DNA of 64,000 nt. Origin: Photobacterium swingsii (GTDB lineage: Bacteria > Pseudomonadota > Gammaproteobacteria > Enterobacterales > Vibrionaceae). The stretch lies in assembly GCF_024346715.1 (NCBI RefSeq), contig NZ_AP024853.1, positions 496,001 to 560,000 on the forward strand, read 5' to 3'. The notes below the pieces were generated by a model, which worked only from the letters and a program-made list of their open reading frames with translations, ran no database searches and was not told the DNA's origin. Made by a program: the position numbers and the translations under genes. This document shows positions 1-7,503 of the stretch, piece after piece. The first letter of the stretch is position 1. Every line of letters begins with the position of its first letter.

Positions 1-2472
1 TTTCTGGAACGCGTAGTTATCTTCGTTGGTGGTTTTCGCCGACGAGAAGCCCGCCAATGCATGACCACCATGCTGCGTTTTGATAGAAGAAAGCTTATCG
101 GCCACAAGTGTGATCGCCTCTTCCCACGTTGCAGGTTGCAACTCACCATCGCGGCGGATCAATGGCGTGGTTAAACGCTCATCACTGCCAACAAAATCAA
201 AACCAAAACGCCCTTTCACACACAGCATACCTTGGTTAACTGGTGAGTCTTTGGCACCTTGTACATAACGGATTTGGTTGCGTGATTCATCCACCAGCAT
301 GGTCAATTTACAGCCCACGCCACAGTAGGTACAAATGGTATCGACTGGTTTGAGCATTTCGATACGGCCTTGGGATTTATCACGCGCATCGGTCAATGCA
401 CCTGTTGGGCAAACCTGCACACAAGCGCCACATTGCACACAATTTGAATCGCCCATGCCGTAACGCTTGTCAGAGCCCTTATCCCCACCCTTCTCAAAAC
501 CCGGACGACATTCAGGGCGGTTCGCACTGGTACCATCTTCATTTTTCAAAAAGCTCAATACACCATGAACCGCTTGGTTACTACAGGTATCAACACACTG
601 ACCACAACTGATGCAGCGGTTGGCATCGAATACGATGAATTCAGAGGTGTTATCGACCGCGAATTTTTGGCAACTAGTTAAATCAATCTCGGTTTCTTCG
701 ACTTTATATTCAGTCGCAAAGTCACGCAGCTTACAATCTGTATTGGCTTGGCAACCACACTCTAGACAGCGCTCGGCTTCACGAATCGCATCTTCATTAC
801 TAAAGCCCGTTTCAACTTCCGCAAAACTCAGCTCACGTTCTTGCGTTGTTAGCTCAGGCATCACAGAGCGCATCACCTTCTTAAGGCTTTCGAACTGCTT
901 AGTATCCACTTGCTTGAGTTTAGGTGCTTTTTGCGAATTAAACGGCTTAACAGGAATGTGTTCCATCGAACCGTTAAAGAAGCGATCAATCGCCTCTGCC
1001 GCAACTCGACCATCGGCTACCGCTTCGATAGCTGTGGCAGGGCCTCGACGGAAATCACCAATACTGAACACATTGCCCGTACCTGAGTGCATGGTCTCTG
1101 GGTTCGCATCTTGCGTGTTCCAACGTGTTAGTGGCAAGTCGAGTTTTTCATTGTCCATGAAAGACAAATCAGGCTTTTGCGATACAGCTGCAATAACAGT
1201 ATCAAAGGCTTCAGTGAAGTATTCACCCGTGGCTTCAGGGCGACGACGACCAGAAGCGTCAGGTTCACCCAGTGCCATTTTTTCCAATTTCACTTCGTAA
1301 ACACGACCATTCTGATCGGCAATGTTTTCGACAGGATTAGTCAAAAAGTGGAATTTCACACCCTCGTGTTCGGCTTCCACAATTTCGTAATCTTCCGCAG
1401 GCATTTCATCACGGGTACGGCGGTAAATTAGCGTGGTATCCGCCCCCGCACGCACCGCAGTTCTTGCACAGTCAATCGCGGTGTTACCCCCACCGATGAC
1501 AGCCACTTTTTTACCCGTGGTGTATTGCTTATCGGTCACATAGTCTTTGAGGTAATCAACACCTAGATAACAGCCATCAAACTCACTGCCTTCATAGTGC
1601 ATTTCAACCGCTTTAGATGCGCCAACAGCCAAACAGACGGCATCATAGTCATCGCTCAATTGCGATAAGGTAAAATCATCACCCAGTTTTTTACCTGTTT
1701 CGATTTGCATACCGTTACGACACATCAATTCGATTTCTTGATCAAGAATCGCTTTTGGCAGACGGTACTCTGGAATACCGTAACGTAGCCAGCCCCCCGC
1801 ATGGGGCATGGATTCAAATACAGTGACGTTGTAACCTTCGTTAGTTAAGTAATAACCACAGGTTAAGCCACCAGGGCCACTGCCCACGACCGCAATGGAT
1901 TTACCTTTCGCGGGCTTTTGTTCTGGTACATAGCTTTCTTGAGCAGCAAGATCGATATCCGCCGCATGGCGCTTCAACTGACGAATAGCCAGAGGCTCAT
2001 CAACAATACTGCGGCGACATTCGGTCTCACAAAATGCAGGGCAAACACGACCAATGGATAAAGGCATAGGCAGCGTGCGCTTAATCACTTCTACCGCTTT
2101 TTGATGGTCGTTTTGCGAAATATGGTAAAGGTAAGATTGAATATCCACACCTGCAGGGCATGCCGTTTGGCAAGGTGCTTCACAGTCTGCATAGTGATCA
2201 GACATGATACGATTCAATGCTTTTTGGCGGGTTGATACTATCTCTTCTGACGTGGTGGTGATCGTCATACCTGCTTGAGGTTTAATTTCACACGCACGTT
2301 GGATACCTTGTCCCTCGACATCTACAACACAAAGACCACAAGGGACTTTTTCGCCCTTCTGGTTCAATCCACACAAAGACGGAATTTCAATTTGATGCTG
2401 ACTTGCTGCATCAAGCAGTGACAGGTCCGCATCTAGTGCATACTCCTGCCCATCAATCGTGACATTAATCAT
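1..2472 (-). CDS. fdhF: Formate dehydrogenase alpha subunit with fused GltD-like diaphorase (partial, C-terminus off window)
   Basis: The reverse strand is open from ATG at 2472 to base 1, 824 codons without a stop; the C-terminal catalytic part lies outside. Domains in order: an N-terminal [2Fe-2S] ferredoxin-type domain (CGLNQKGEKVPCGLC near residue 30); a cysteine cluster (CEAPCQTACPAG) opening a GltD-like flavin/NAD(P)H domain with FAD site VVGSGPGG and nucleotide site AVIGGGNTAIDCAR; two [4Fe-4S] motifs (CISCGQCVDTC and CVQCGACVQVCP); then the molybdopterin-enzyme Fe4S4 domain (CTYCGVGCKL, GMLCVKGRFGF) and the start of the Mo-pterin domain (SSAKTTNEDNYAFQK). GAGG lies about 7 nt before the ATG. 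The protein should oxidise formate in the cytoplasm and pass electrons to NAD(P) through its own flavin domain. Whether the active site uses Cys or Sec cannot be seen. Confidence 0.9.
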   Translation of the reverse strand, partial: MINVTIDGQEYALDADLSLLDAASQHQIEIPSLCGLNQKGEKVPCGLCVVDVEGQGIQRACEIKPQAGMTITTTSEEIVSTRQKALNRIMSDHYADCEAPCQTACPAGVDIQSYLYHISQNDHQKAVEVIKRTLPMPLSIGRVCPAFCETECRRSIVDEPLAIRQLKRHAADIDLAAQESYVPEQKPAKGKSIAVVGSGPGGLTCGYYLTNEGYNVTVFESMPHAGGWLRYGIPEYRLPKAILDQEIELMCRNGMQIETGKKLGDDFTLSQLSDDYDAVCLAVGASKAVEMHYEGSEFDGCYLGVDYLKDYVTDKQYTTGKKVAVIGGGNTAIDCARTAVRAGADTTLIYRRTRDEMPAEDYEIVEAEHEGVKFHFLTNPVENIADQNGRVYEVKLEKMALGEPDASGRRRPEATGEYFTEAFDTVIAAVSQKPDLSFMDNEKLDLPLTRWNTQDANPETMHSGTGNVFSIGDFRRGPATAIEAVADGRVAAEAIDRFFNGSMEHIPVKPFNSQKAPKLKQVDTKQFESLKKVMRSVMPELTTQERELSFAEVETGFSNEDAIREAERCLECGCQANTDCKLRDFATEYKVEETEIDLTSCQKFAVDNTSEFIVFDANRCISCGQCVDTCSNQAVHGVLSFLKNEDGTSANRPECRPGFEKGGDKGSDKRYGMGDSNCVQCGACVQVCPTGALTDARDKSQGRIEMLKPVDTICTYCGVGCKLTMLVDESRNQIRYVQGAKDSPVNQGMLCVKGRFGFDFVGSDERLTTPLIRRDGELQPATWEEAITLVADKLSSIKTQHGGHALAGFSSAKTTNEDNYAFQK

Positions 2473-2916
2473 TGCTTGCCTCTATTTATAATGCTCGGCA
2501 CGCCTATTCAGAGAGGAGAACTCAAAGAGGCTCCATACTGTTTGGGGTAACAGCCCTACATATTATTAGCTTCTGTTCAATATTGAGCGGTAGGGATAAA
2601 TACAAAGCGCACCGAGGATGACGGATATATCATCAATTTTATTTATCCGATCACCATAGAAGGTAGTAGTGGAAAATTCTTTGATTTGGGACACTAAGGA
2701 CGTTTATTCGCGCAAGAAATGAACTTAAAGCGCTTATATGCTAAGCCTCAATTATTGATAATAATTATCAAATCGAGTTACCTAATTAAAACATTAAAGA
2801 AAAGTGACCTTAGGTCGCTAACTATATACAAGCGATAAGGCGTGACTTCATACCGCTAGCCCTTTATAATTTAATGATAAACATAACAATTTCTGTGAAG
2901 AATATTAGTAAAGACT
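2473..2916. other. Divergent intergenic region between fdhF and cheV
   Basis: 444 bp separate the two divergent starts. The region is AT-rich and must hold both promoters. The only distinct element I see is the TTGATAAT/ATTATCAA palindrome annotated separately at 2755-2771. I see no ORF with a ribosome binding site and no convincing RNA gene or terminator. Confidence 0.5.
2755..2771. promoter_or_regulatory. Fur-like palindrome (GATAAT-A-ATTATC)
   Basis: The 17-bp sequence TTGATAATAATTATCAA is a perfect palindrome around one base. Its core GATAATnATTATC is the 6-1-6 form of the Fur box. FNR (TTGAT-N4-ATCAA) was considered, but the spacing here is 7, not 4. It lies 283 bp from fdhF and 146 bp from cheV, so which gene it controls is unclear, and AT-rich palindromes of this size also arise by chance. 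Confidence 0.35.
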
Positions 2917-3873
2917 ATGAGCAACCTTTTAGACTCAGTTGATTTGCGCACCCAGTTAGTTGGTGAAAACCGACTGGAGCTGCTTATTTTCCAACTCAAT
3001 ACATCACAACTTTTTGCCATTAACGTGTTCAAAGTGAAGGAAGTGGTCAAGCTGCCACACTTACACATGTTACCGGGCTCACACCCTAACATTTGTGGCG
3101 TTGCCAATATCCGCGGGCTGTCGATCCCTGTTATCGACCTTCGTTACTCTATTGGCATGCGTGCTATCGAGCGCAACGAAGACTGTAATCTGATCATTAC
3201 TGAATACAACCGTACCATCCAAGGCTTCTTAGTCGGTCAAGTCATGAACATTGTTAACATGACCTGGAAAGACATTCAGCCACCTCCATCTCAAGTGGGT
3301 AAAGAAAACTACCTAACGGCGATCACTAAACTTGAACGTGAGGGCATGACGCGCCTTGTTAGCATCATAGATGTAGAAAAAGTGCTGGCACAGATCATCC
3401 AGTATGATGTGCAGGTTTCAGAAGACGTACTTGATCAGAAGTTAGTCGAACAAATGCCTGGTCGTAAGATCCTGATTGTTGATGACTCCTCCACTGCACG
3501 TGCACAAATTCGAGATACGCTAGCCCAATTCGGGTTAGAAGTTATCGAGAAAAGCGACGGCTTAAAAGCACTAACCATGCTCAAGCAATGGTGTGATGAA
3601 GGTAAGAACATCCACGATGAAATTCTTATGATGTTTACCGATGCCGAAATGCCAGAAATGGACGGCTACAAGCTGACGCATGAAGTACGAAACGATCCAC
3701 GCATGAGCGATTTATTCATTGCCTTGAATACCTCACTCAGCGGTAGCTTTAACGAAGCCATGGTGAAAAAAGTCGGTTGTAACCGCTTTATTTCGAAGTT
3801 CCAGCCTGATCGCTTAGTTGAAGTGGTACAAGACCGCTTACGTGAAGTGCTTGGCTTTGAGTTTGTTGATTAA
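2917..3873 (+). CDS. cheV: Chemotaxis protein CheV (CheW domain plus receiver)
   Basis: A 318-residue protein with an N-terminal CheW-like coupling domain (about 1-155; GVANIRGLSIPVIDL is the typical core) and a C-terminal response-regulator receiver domain (about 170-310, starting ILIVDDSSTARAQ, with MMFTDAEMPEMDGY holding the predicted phospho-acceptor Asp242). This is the standard CheV layout. CheV couples chemoreceptors to CheA in the cytoplasm and its phosphorylation tunes adaptation. It stands alone between its promoter region and a terminator, as cheV genes often do outside the main chemotaxis cluster. Confidence 0.95.
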   Translation: MSNLLDSVDLRTQLVGENRLELLIFQLNTSQLFAINVFKVKEVVKLPHLHMLPGSHPNICGVANIRGLSIPVIDLRYSIGMRAIERNEDCNLIITEYNRTIQGFLVGQVMNIVNMTWKDIQPPPSQVGKENYLTAITKLEREGMTRLVSIIDVEKVLAQIIQYDVQVSEDVLDQKLVEQMPGRKILIVDDSSTARAQIRDTLAQFGLEVIEKSDGLKALTMLKQWCDEGKNIHDEILMMFTDAEMPEMDGYKLTHEVRNDPRMSDLFIALNTSLSGSFNEAMVKKVGCNRFISKFQPDRLVEVVQDRLREVLGFEFVD

Positions 3874-3904
3874 TCAGCAGCGATAAACCAAGCTCTACAC
3901 CGAC

Positions 3905-3930
3905 AAAAACTCGCCTTGTGCGAGTTTTTT
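3905..3930 (+). terminator. Rho-independent terminator after cheV
   Basis: AAACTCGC, loop CTTGT, GCGAGTTT followed by further T residues, beginning about 32 bp after the cheV stop codon. An 8-bp stem with a T run is a standard intrinsic terminator. Confidence 0.85.
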
Positions 3931-4250
3931 GCTTTGCGCTACCTACAAAATCGATCACGCTGTTATTTTAACCATCAAAAATAATTGGGTAAGCGATAAA
4001 TTTGAATTCACCTAACAATACACTAAGCTAAGGTGCAACACAGTCACTTTTGTTAACAGCATAATAAAATTACGATCTTCGAGCAGTGTGATTAAATAAT
4101 CCATCCCTATCATCCTTTATATTTCATAAATAACAGTGTCTAATTTGCTGCTTGCATTGCAATCTGCAACACACCTTTATATTTCAGTGAATTTTCATAC
4201 GGCATAAGTTTTGCTTTAAATAAAAAAGCACTATATTCATGAGAGCCAGA

Positions 4251-5462
4251 ATGAAAAATATCGCGATTGTTGCCCCAACCTTTCCAGTATTAAGTGAGAC
4301 GTTTATACGTACCGAAGTTGAATCGATACAAGAGTGCGGCTATCAAGTCATGGTGTTTACTTTTCAAAAAAACACCATTGCAAGTACCCCCACCAATAAA
4401 CAAAAAATGATGTATCCCGTTAAAAAAATAGGTGAGACTTTTTATCTTTCTTTTTTAACCACTCTCTCTTTTGACAAAATAAAAAAGTGTTGGCAATTCA
4501 TTAACGAACAACAATCCTTGCCTAAACGCTCATTGTTTTTCCACAGTTTGAAACTGGCCTCTCAGCTTGTCGAAGCCAACATTCACCATGTTCATGCCCA
4601 CTTTAGCCAGCACACAGCAGCCCATGCGATCGCCGCGGCAAAATTAGCAGGGATCACTGTGTCCTTTGTTGGTCATGGACACGATGTGAATGAAACCCCC
4701 TTTGATATAGCGACCAAAATAAAGCACGCCGATCTGGTGATTGCCGTCTGCCACTATATGGCTGATAAATTTAATCACGCCTATCAAGGAAATATTCGGG
4801 TCTTGCACTGTGGTGTTAAAACCGCCTTGTTTACCCCGCAGTTGCGCCCTATTTCACCCCAATTAAAGTTTGTCTTTGTTGGGCGATTAATTGAATCAAA
4901 AGGGCTGACGTACCTTCTTTCGAGCCTTAAGCCATTAATCAACCAATATTCATTTTCACTCGATATTATCGGTGACGGTGAACTGGCTGATACACTCAAA
5001 CAACAAGCTCATGAGCTCGGGCTATCTGGCCATATCAACTTTATAGGTGCCAAAACACACGCATGGATCGTTAAACACCTTCCCTATTACGATTGTTTAG
5101 TTGCCCCCTTTTGCGTCGCACAATCAGGCAGTGTTGATACCGGCCCTTTAGTATTAAAAGAGGCCATGTCTGTTGGCGTTCCCGTGATCACATCAGACTT
5201 ATCTGGTTGTAAAGAAATTGTCACCGCTGCTACTGGCTATATCGTTGAGCAAAAAAATGTCGAACAACTTTCACGAGCCATTGCCCAGTTTATTTCGCTA
5301 GCTCCCAACGAACGTCTGGTGATGGGAATGGCTGCTCGTAAAAAGGTCAAAGAGAGTTTCGATGCCCATAAGCAAGCATTAACCCTGTGCCAGTGGATAG
5401 AAGATCTACCCCAGTCACCACCTCCATCGTCTTTTTCAACGCCACGCTATAGCCATGAGTAA
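4251..5462 (+). CDS. GT4-family glycosyltransferase
   Basis: A 403-residue GT-B fold glycosyltransferase of family 4. The N-terminus MKNIAIVAPTFPVLSETFI is typical of polysaccharide-type GT4 enzymes; the C-terminal half has FVFVGRLIESKGL, a nucleotide-sugar loop (IIGDGEL) and LVLKEAMSVGVPVITSD, where the usual E-x7-E motif reads D-x7-E. An in-frame ATG at 4239 would add MRAR; I prefer 4251 because MKNIAIV is the usual family start. Donor and acceptor cannot be told. The gene is isolated and convergent with the small gene at 5497, beside the PDS locus, so a role in a surface glycan is possible but inferred only from position. Confidence 0.85.
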   Translation: MKNIAIVAPTFPVLSETFIRTEVESIQECGYQVMVFTFQKNTIASTPTNKQKMMYPVKKIGETFYLSFLTTLSFDKIKKCWQFINEQQSLPKRSLFFHSLKLASQLVEANIHHVHAHFSQHTAAHAIAAAKLAGITVSFVGHGHDVNETPFDIATKIKHADLVIAVCHYMADKFNHAYQGNIRVLHCGVKTALFTPQLRPISPQLKFVFVGRLIESKGLTYLLSSLKPLINQYSFSLDIIGDGELADTLKQQAHELGLSGHINFIGAKTHAWIVKHLPYYDCLVAPFCVAQSGSVDTGPLVLKEAMSVGVPVITSDLSGCKEIVTAATGYIVEQKNVEQLSRAIAQFISLAPNERLVMGMAARKKVKESFDAHKQALTLCQWIEDLPQSPPPSSFSTPRYSHE

Positions 5463-5496
5463 ACCGCTAACAACACAGGCAAAGTTTCTGCCCCTC

Positions 5497-5721
5497 TTAA
5501 CCCACAATACGGTTATCTGAATGCCTCCCTTCATTGTTAGGAGCGGTATTGATGGCTTGTTCCGATGCTTGCCATAGTTGGAGTGTCTCGCCATGTAAGG
5601 TATTGATCTTCTGATGCTGAGCATCCTCAAAACTAACCGCCAGTTGTAGCGCTAATATCACAAGAATTGCCAGTGGAAGCACCCACAATGGTGCCTCCTC
5701 GGTATGCTGGTTTGTTGGCAT
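5497..5721 (-). CDS. Small single-pass membrane protein downstream of pdsO
   Basis: A 74-residue ORF starting 17 bp after the pdsO stop on the same strand, with GAGG about 10 nt upstream of its ATG. Residues 11-30 (LWVLPLAILVILALQLAVSF) form one transmembrane segment, followed by a short polar tail rich in Q, E and N. I do not recognise the family. It does not look like a sortase start: there is no room for the catalytic TLxTC region. The close spacing suggests co-transcription with pdsO. An overlapping frame (5436-5630) has no comparable start signal. Confidence 0.55.
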   Translation of the reverse strand: MPTNQHTEEAPLWVLPLAILVILALQLAVSFEDAQHQKINTLHGETLQLWQASEQAINTAPNNEGRHSDNRIVG

Positions 5722-5738
5722 AAAACAGAGCCTCGCAA

Positions 5739-6473
5739 TTAAAACTGTACGGTGCGGGTATCGTCTTGCTGGCTACGCAAGGTTACACGGCGGTCAAAGA
5801 AGTCACCTTCGAAATTTTGCTCTGCTTTTTCCGGGAACTGATCACCCATGGCATCAATCTCAAACTGATCGCTATCCACGCCACGCATTGCTAAATAATC
5901 ACGTACCGCATCCACACGACGCATTGAAAGCGCTAGGTTTTTCTGGGTATCACCGCGACGATCGGCATAGCCCGCAAGTTGCCAATTTACATCTGGTGCT
6001 TGTTTCATCAACTCCGCAATATCATCTAGCTGACGTTGAAATTGCGGCTCAATCTCTGCAGAGCCCGTACGGAAATGAACGTTCATCTCTAGTGCTAAAT
6101 CAATTTGACGTTGGTTGTCATTCGCTTGCTGTAAACGCGCCATTTCAATTTGTGCTTGGTTATAGCGCTGGCTGACTTTTTCAAGCTCGGCATTACGCGC
6201 AGTTAATTCACTCACTTCAGCATCTTGCGCCTTAATGTAATCTTCCTGACCAACCGTAGTACCAATAATGCCACCGAAGATTGCGCCGATAACCGCACCA
6301 GCAGGGCCACCCACTAACACCCCCACAGCAGCGCCTGAGCCTGCACCAATTAATTGTTCTTGCTGACCCACTTTGTATTCATCTTTTACGGCTTCATCTG
6401 CGTAAGCGGCTGGAGCCATCATAGAGGTTGCAAATGTTGCGGCGATAAGTGTTGAGATAAGCTGCTTTTTCAT
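5739..6473 (-). CDS. pdsO: PDS-system OmpA-family outer-membrane/periplasmic protein PdsO
   Basis: 244 residues. The start is set at the ATG at 6473 because GAGGAA lies 7 nt before it and the signal peptide MKKQLISTLIAATFATSM...AYA follows; an upstream ATG at 6488 overlaps that ribosome binding site. After the signal peptide come a glycine-rich segment (GAGSGAAVGVLVGGPAGAVIG), a coiled coil (about 75-115) and a C-terminal OmpA domain (LEMNVHFRTGSAEIEP, then LAGYADRRGDTQKNLALSMRRVDAV) that should bind peptidoglycan. OmpA proteins of this type accompany the kinase/regulator pair of the proteobacterial dedicated sortase system (family knowledge). It is divergent from pdsR. Confidence 0.8.
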   Translation of the reverse strand: MKKQLISTLIAATFATSMMAPAAYADEAVKDEYKVGQQEQLIGAGSGAAVGVLVGGPAGAVIGAIFGGIIGTTVGQEDYIKAQDAEVSELTARNAELEKVSQRYNQAQIEMARLQQANDNQRQIDLALEMNVHFRTGSAEIEPQFQRQLDDIAELMKQAPDVNWQLAGYADRRGDTQKNLALSMRRVDAVRDYLAMRGVDSDQFEIDAMGDQFPEKAEQNFEGDFFDRRVTLRSQQDDTRTVQF

Positions 6474-6762
6474 AATGATGTTCCTCATTCTTTCTTTAGT
6501 AAGGTTGGCGTTGCCGAGTTACCTGGCCGTCTGTTGGGACAAAAGCCTATTCTGACTCTTGAATGGGGCTGGATAATGTCGTCGCCGTTTCGATGAGGTA
6601 ATTAAACCAAGAAGATCTGGCAATATTAGGGAGCAAAAAAGGCAATGTGCTGATCAAATGTGGCAAAAAAAAGGCAATCTGGCTTCCCCCCTTTTTTCCC
6701 TAACTTTTTGTTGTATAGTCACTTCAACCCAATCGGCCTAAATACTATTAGCAGAAACGATA

Positions 6763-7452
6763 ATGAAGAATATTGCGATTGTTGAAGATGAAGCAGCGAT
6801 AAGAGAGAACTACACCGACGTACTCAAAAAGCATGGCTATATGGTGCATGGTTACGACAACCGCCCTGATGCCTTACACGCCTTTGAGCAAAAGTTACCT
6901 GACTTAGCCATTATTGATATCGGCCTGCAAGATGAGATCGACGGTGGCTTCTCGTTATGTCAATCACTACGAGCGATGTCACCGACTGTGCCGATTATTT
7001 TCTTAACCGCCCGTGACAGCGACTTCGACACCGTATGCGGATTAAGAATGGGGGCTGATGATTACTTGACCAAAGACACCAGCTTGCCCCATTTGATAGC
7101 CCGCATCGCAGCCTTATTTAGACGCAGTGATTTAATGGCGATGCCCACTGAACAAGACAGTCTGATGGAACGCGGACACTTAACCATAGATAAGAACCGC
7201 ATGCAGGTATGTTGGAAACAGCAAGCTGTCGAACTTACCGTCACCGAATTTTGGATGGTTTATGCGCTTGCTAAGCGCCCAGGTCATGTAAAAAGTCGTC
7301 AAGACCTAATGACAGAAGCGCAGGTTGTGGTAGATGACAGCACCATTACCTCGCACGTTAAACGCATTCGGAAAAAGTTTGTACAAAGCGATAGCGCGTT
7401 TGATCGCATCGATACCGTGTACGGCATGGGTTATCGCTGGGGCGGCGAGTAA
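6763..7452 (+). CDS. pdsR: PDS-system response regulator PdsR (OmpR/PhoB type)
   Basis: 229 residues: receiver domain (1-120; acidic pair EDE near residue 8, phospho-acceptor Asp52 in AIIDIGLQDEIDGG, Thr in FLTARDSD, Lys in YLTKD) followed by a winged-helix DNA-binding domain (about 130-228; VELTVTEFWMVYALAKRPGHVKSRQDLM and SHVKRIRKKF...YGMGYRW). The next gene is its kinase, 51 bp downstream. The extended receiver segment QDEIDGG is characteristic of this family as I recall it. It probably regulates pdsO across the 289-bp divergent promoter region and possibly an unlinked sortase locus. Confidence 0.85.
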   Translation: MKNIAIVEDEAAIRENYTDVLKKHGYMVHGYDNRPDALHAFEQKLPDLAIIDIGLQDEIDGGFSLCQSLRAMSPTVPIIFLTARDSDFDTVCGLRMGADDYLTKDTSLPHLIARIAALFRRSDLMAMPTEQDSLMERGHLTIDKNRMQVCWKQQAVELTVTEFWMVYALAKRPGHVKSRQDLMTEAQVVVDDSTITSHVKRIRKKFVQSDSAFDRIDTVYGMGYRWGGE

Positions 7453-7503
7453 ACCACGGTATATCGATGATAAAAAGCAAGAGTAGAGATTGTAGGACAC
7501 GTT

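Noticed and set aside
611..1300. 229-codon forward ORF
   Set aside because: Antisense shadow of the formate dehydrogenase, whose reverse frame shows continuous Fe-S and nucleotide-binding motifs.
2755..2771. FNR site
   Set aside because: TTGAT and ATCAA are separated by 7 bp instead of the required 4.
5436..5630. 64-codon reverse ORF overlapping the 74-residue gene
   Set aside because: Lacks a ribosome binding site and extends into the glycosyltransferase end; the 5497-5721 frame is better supported.
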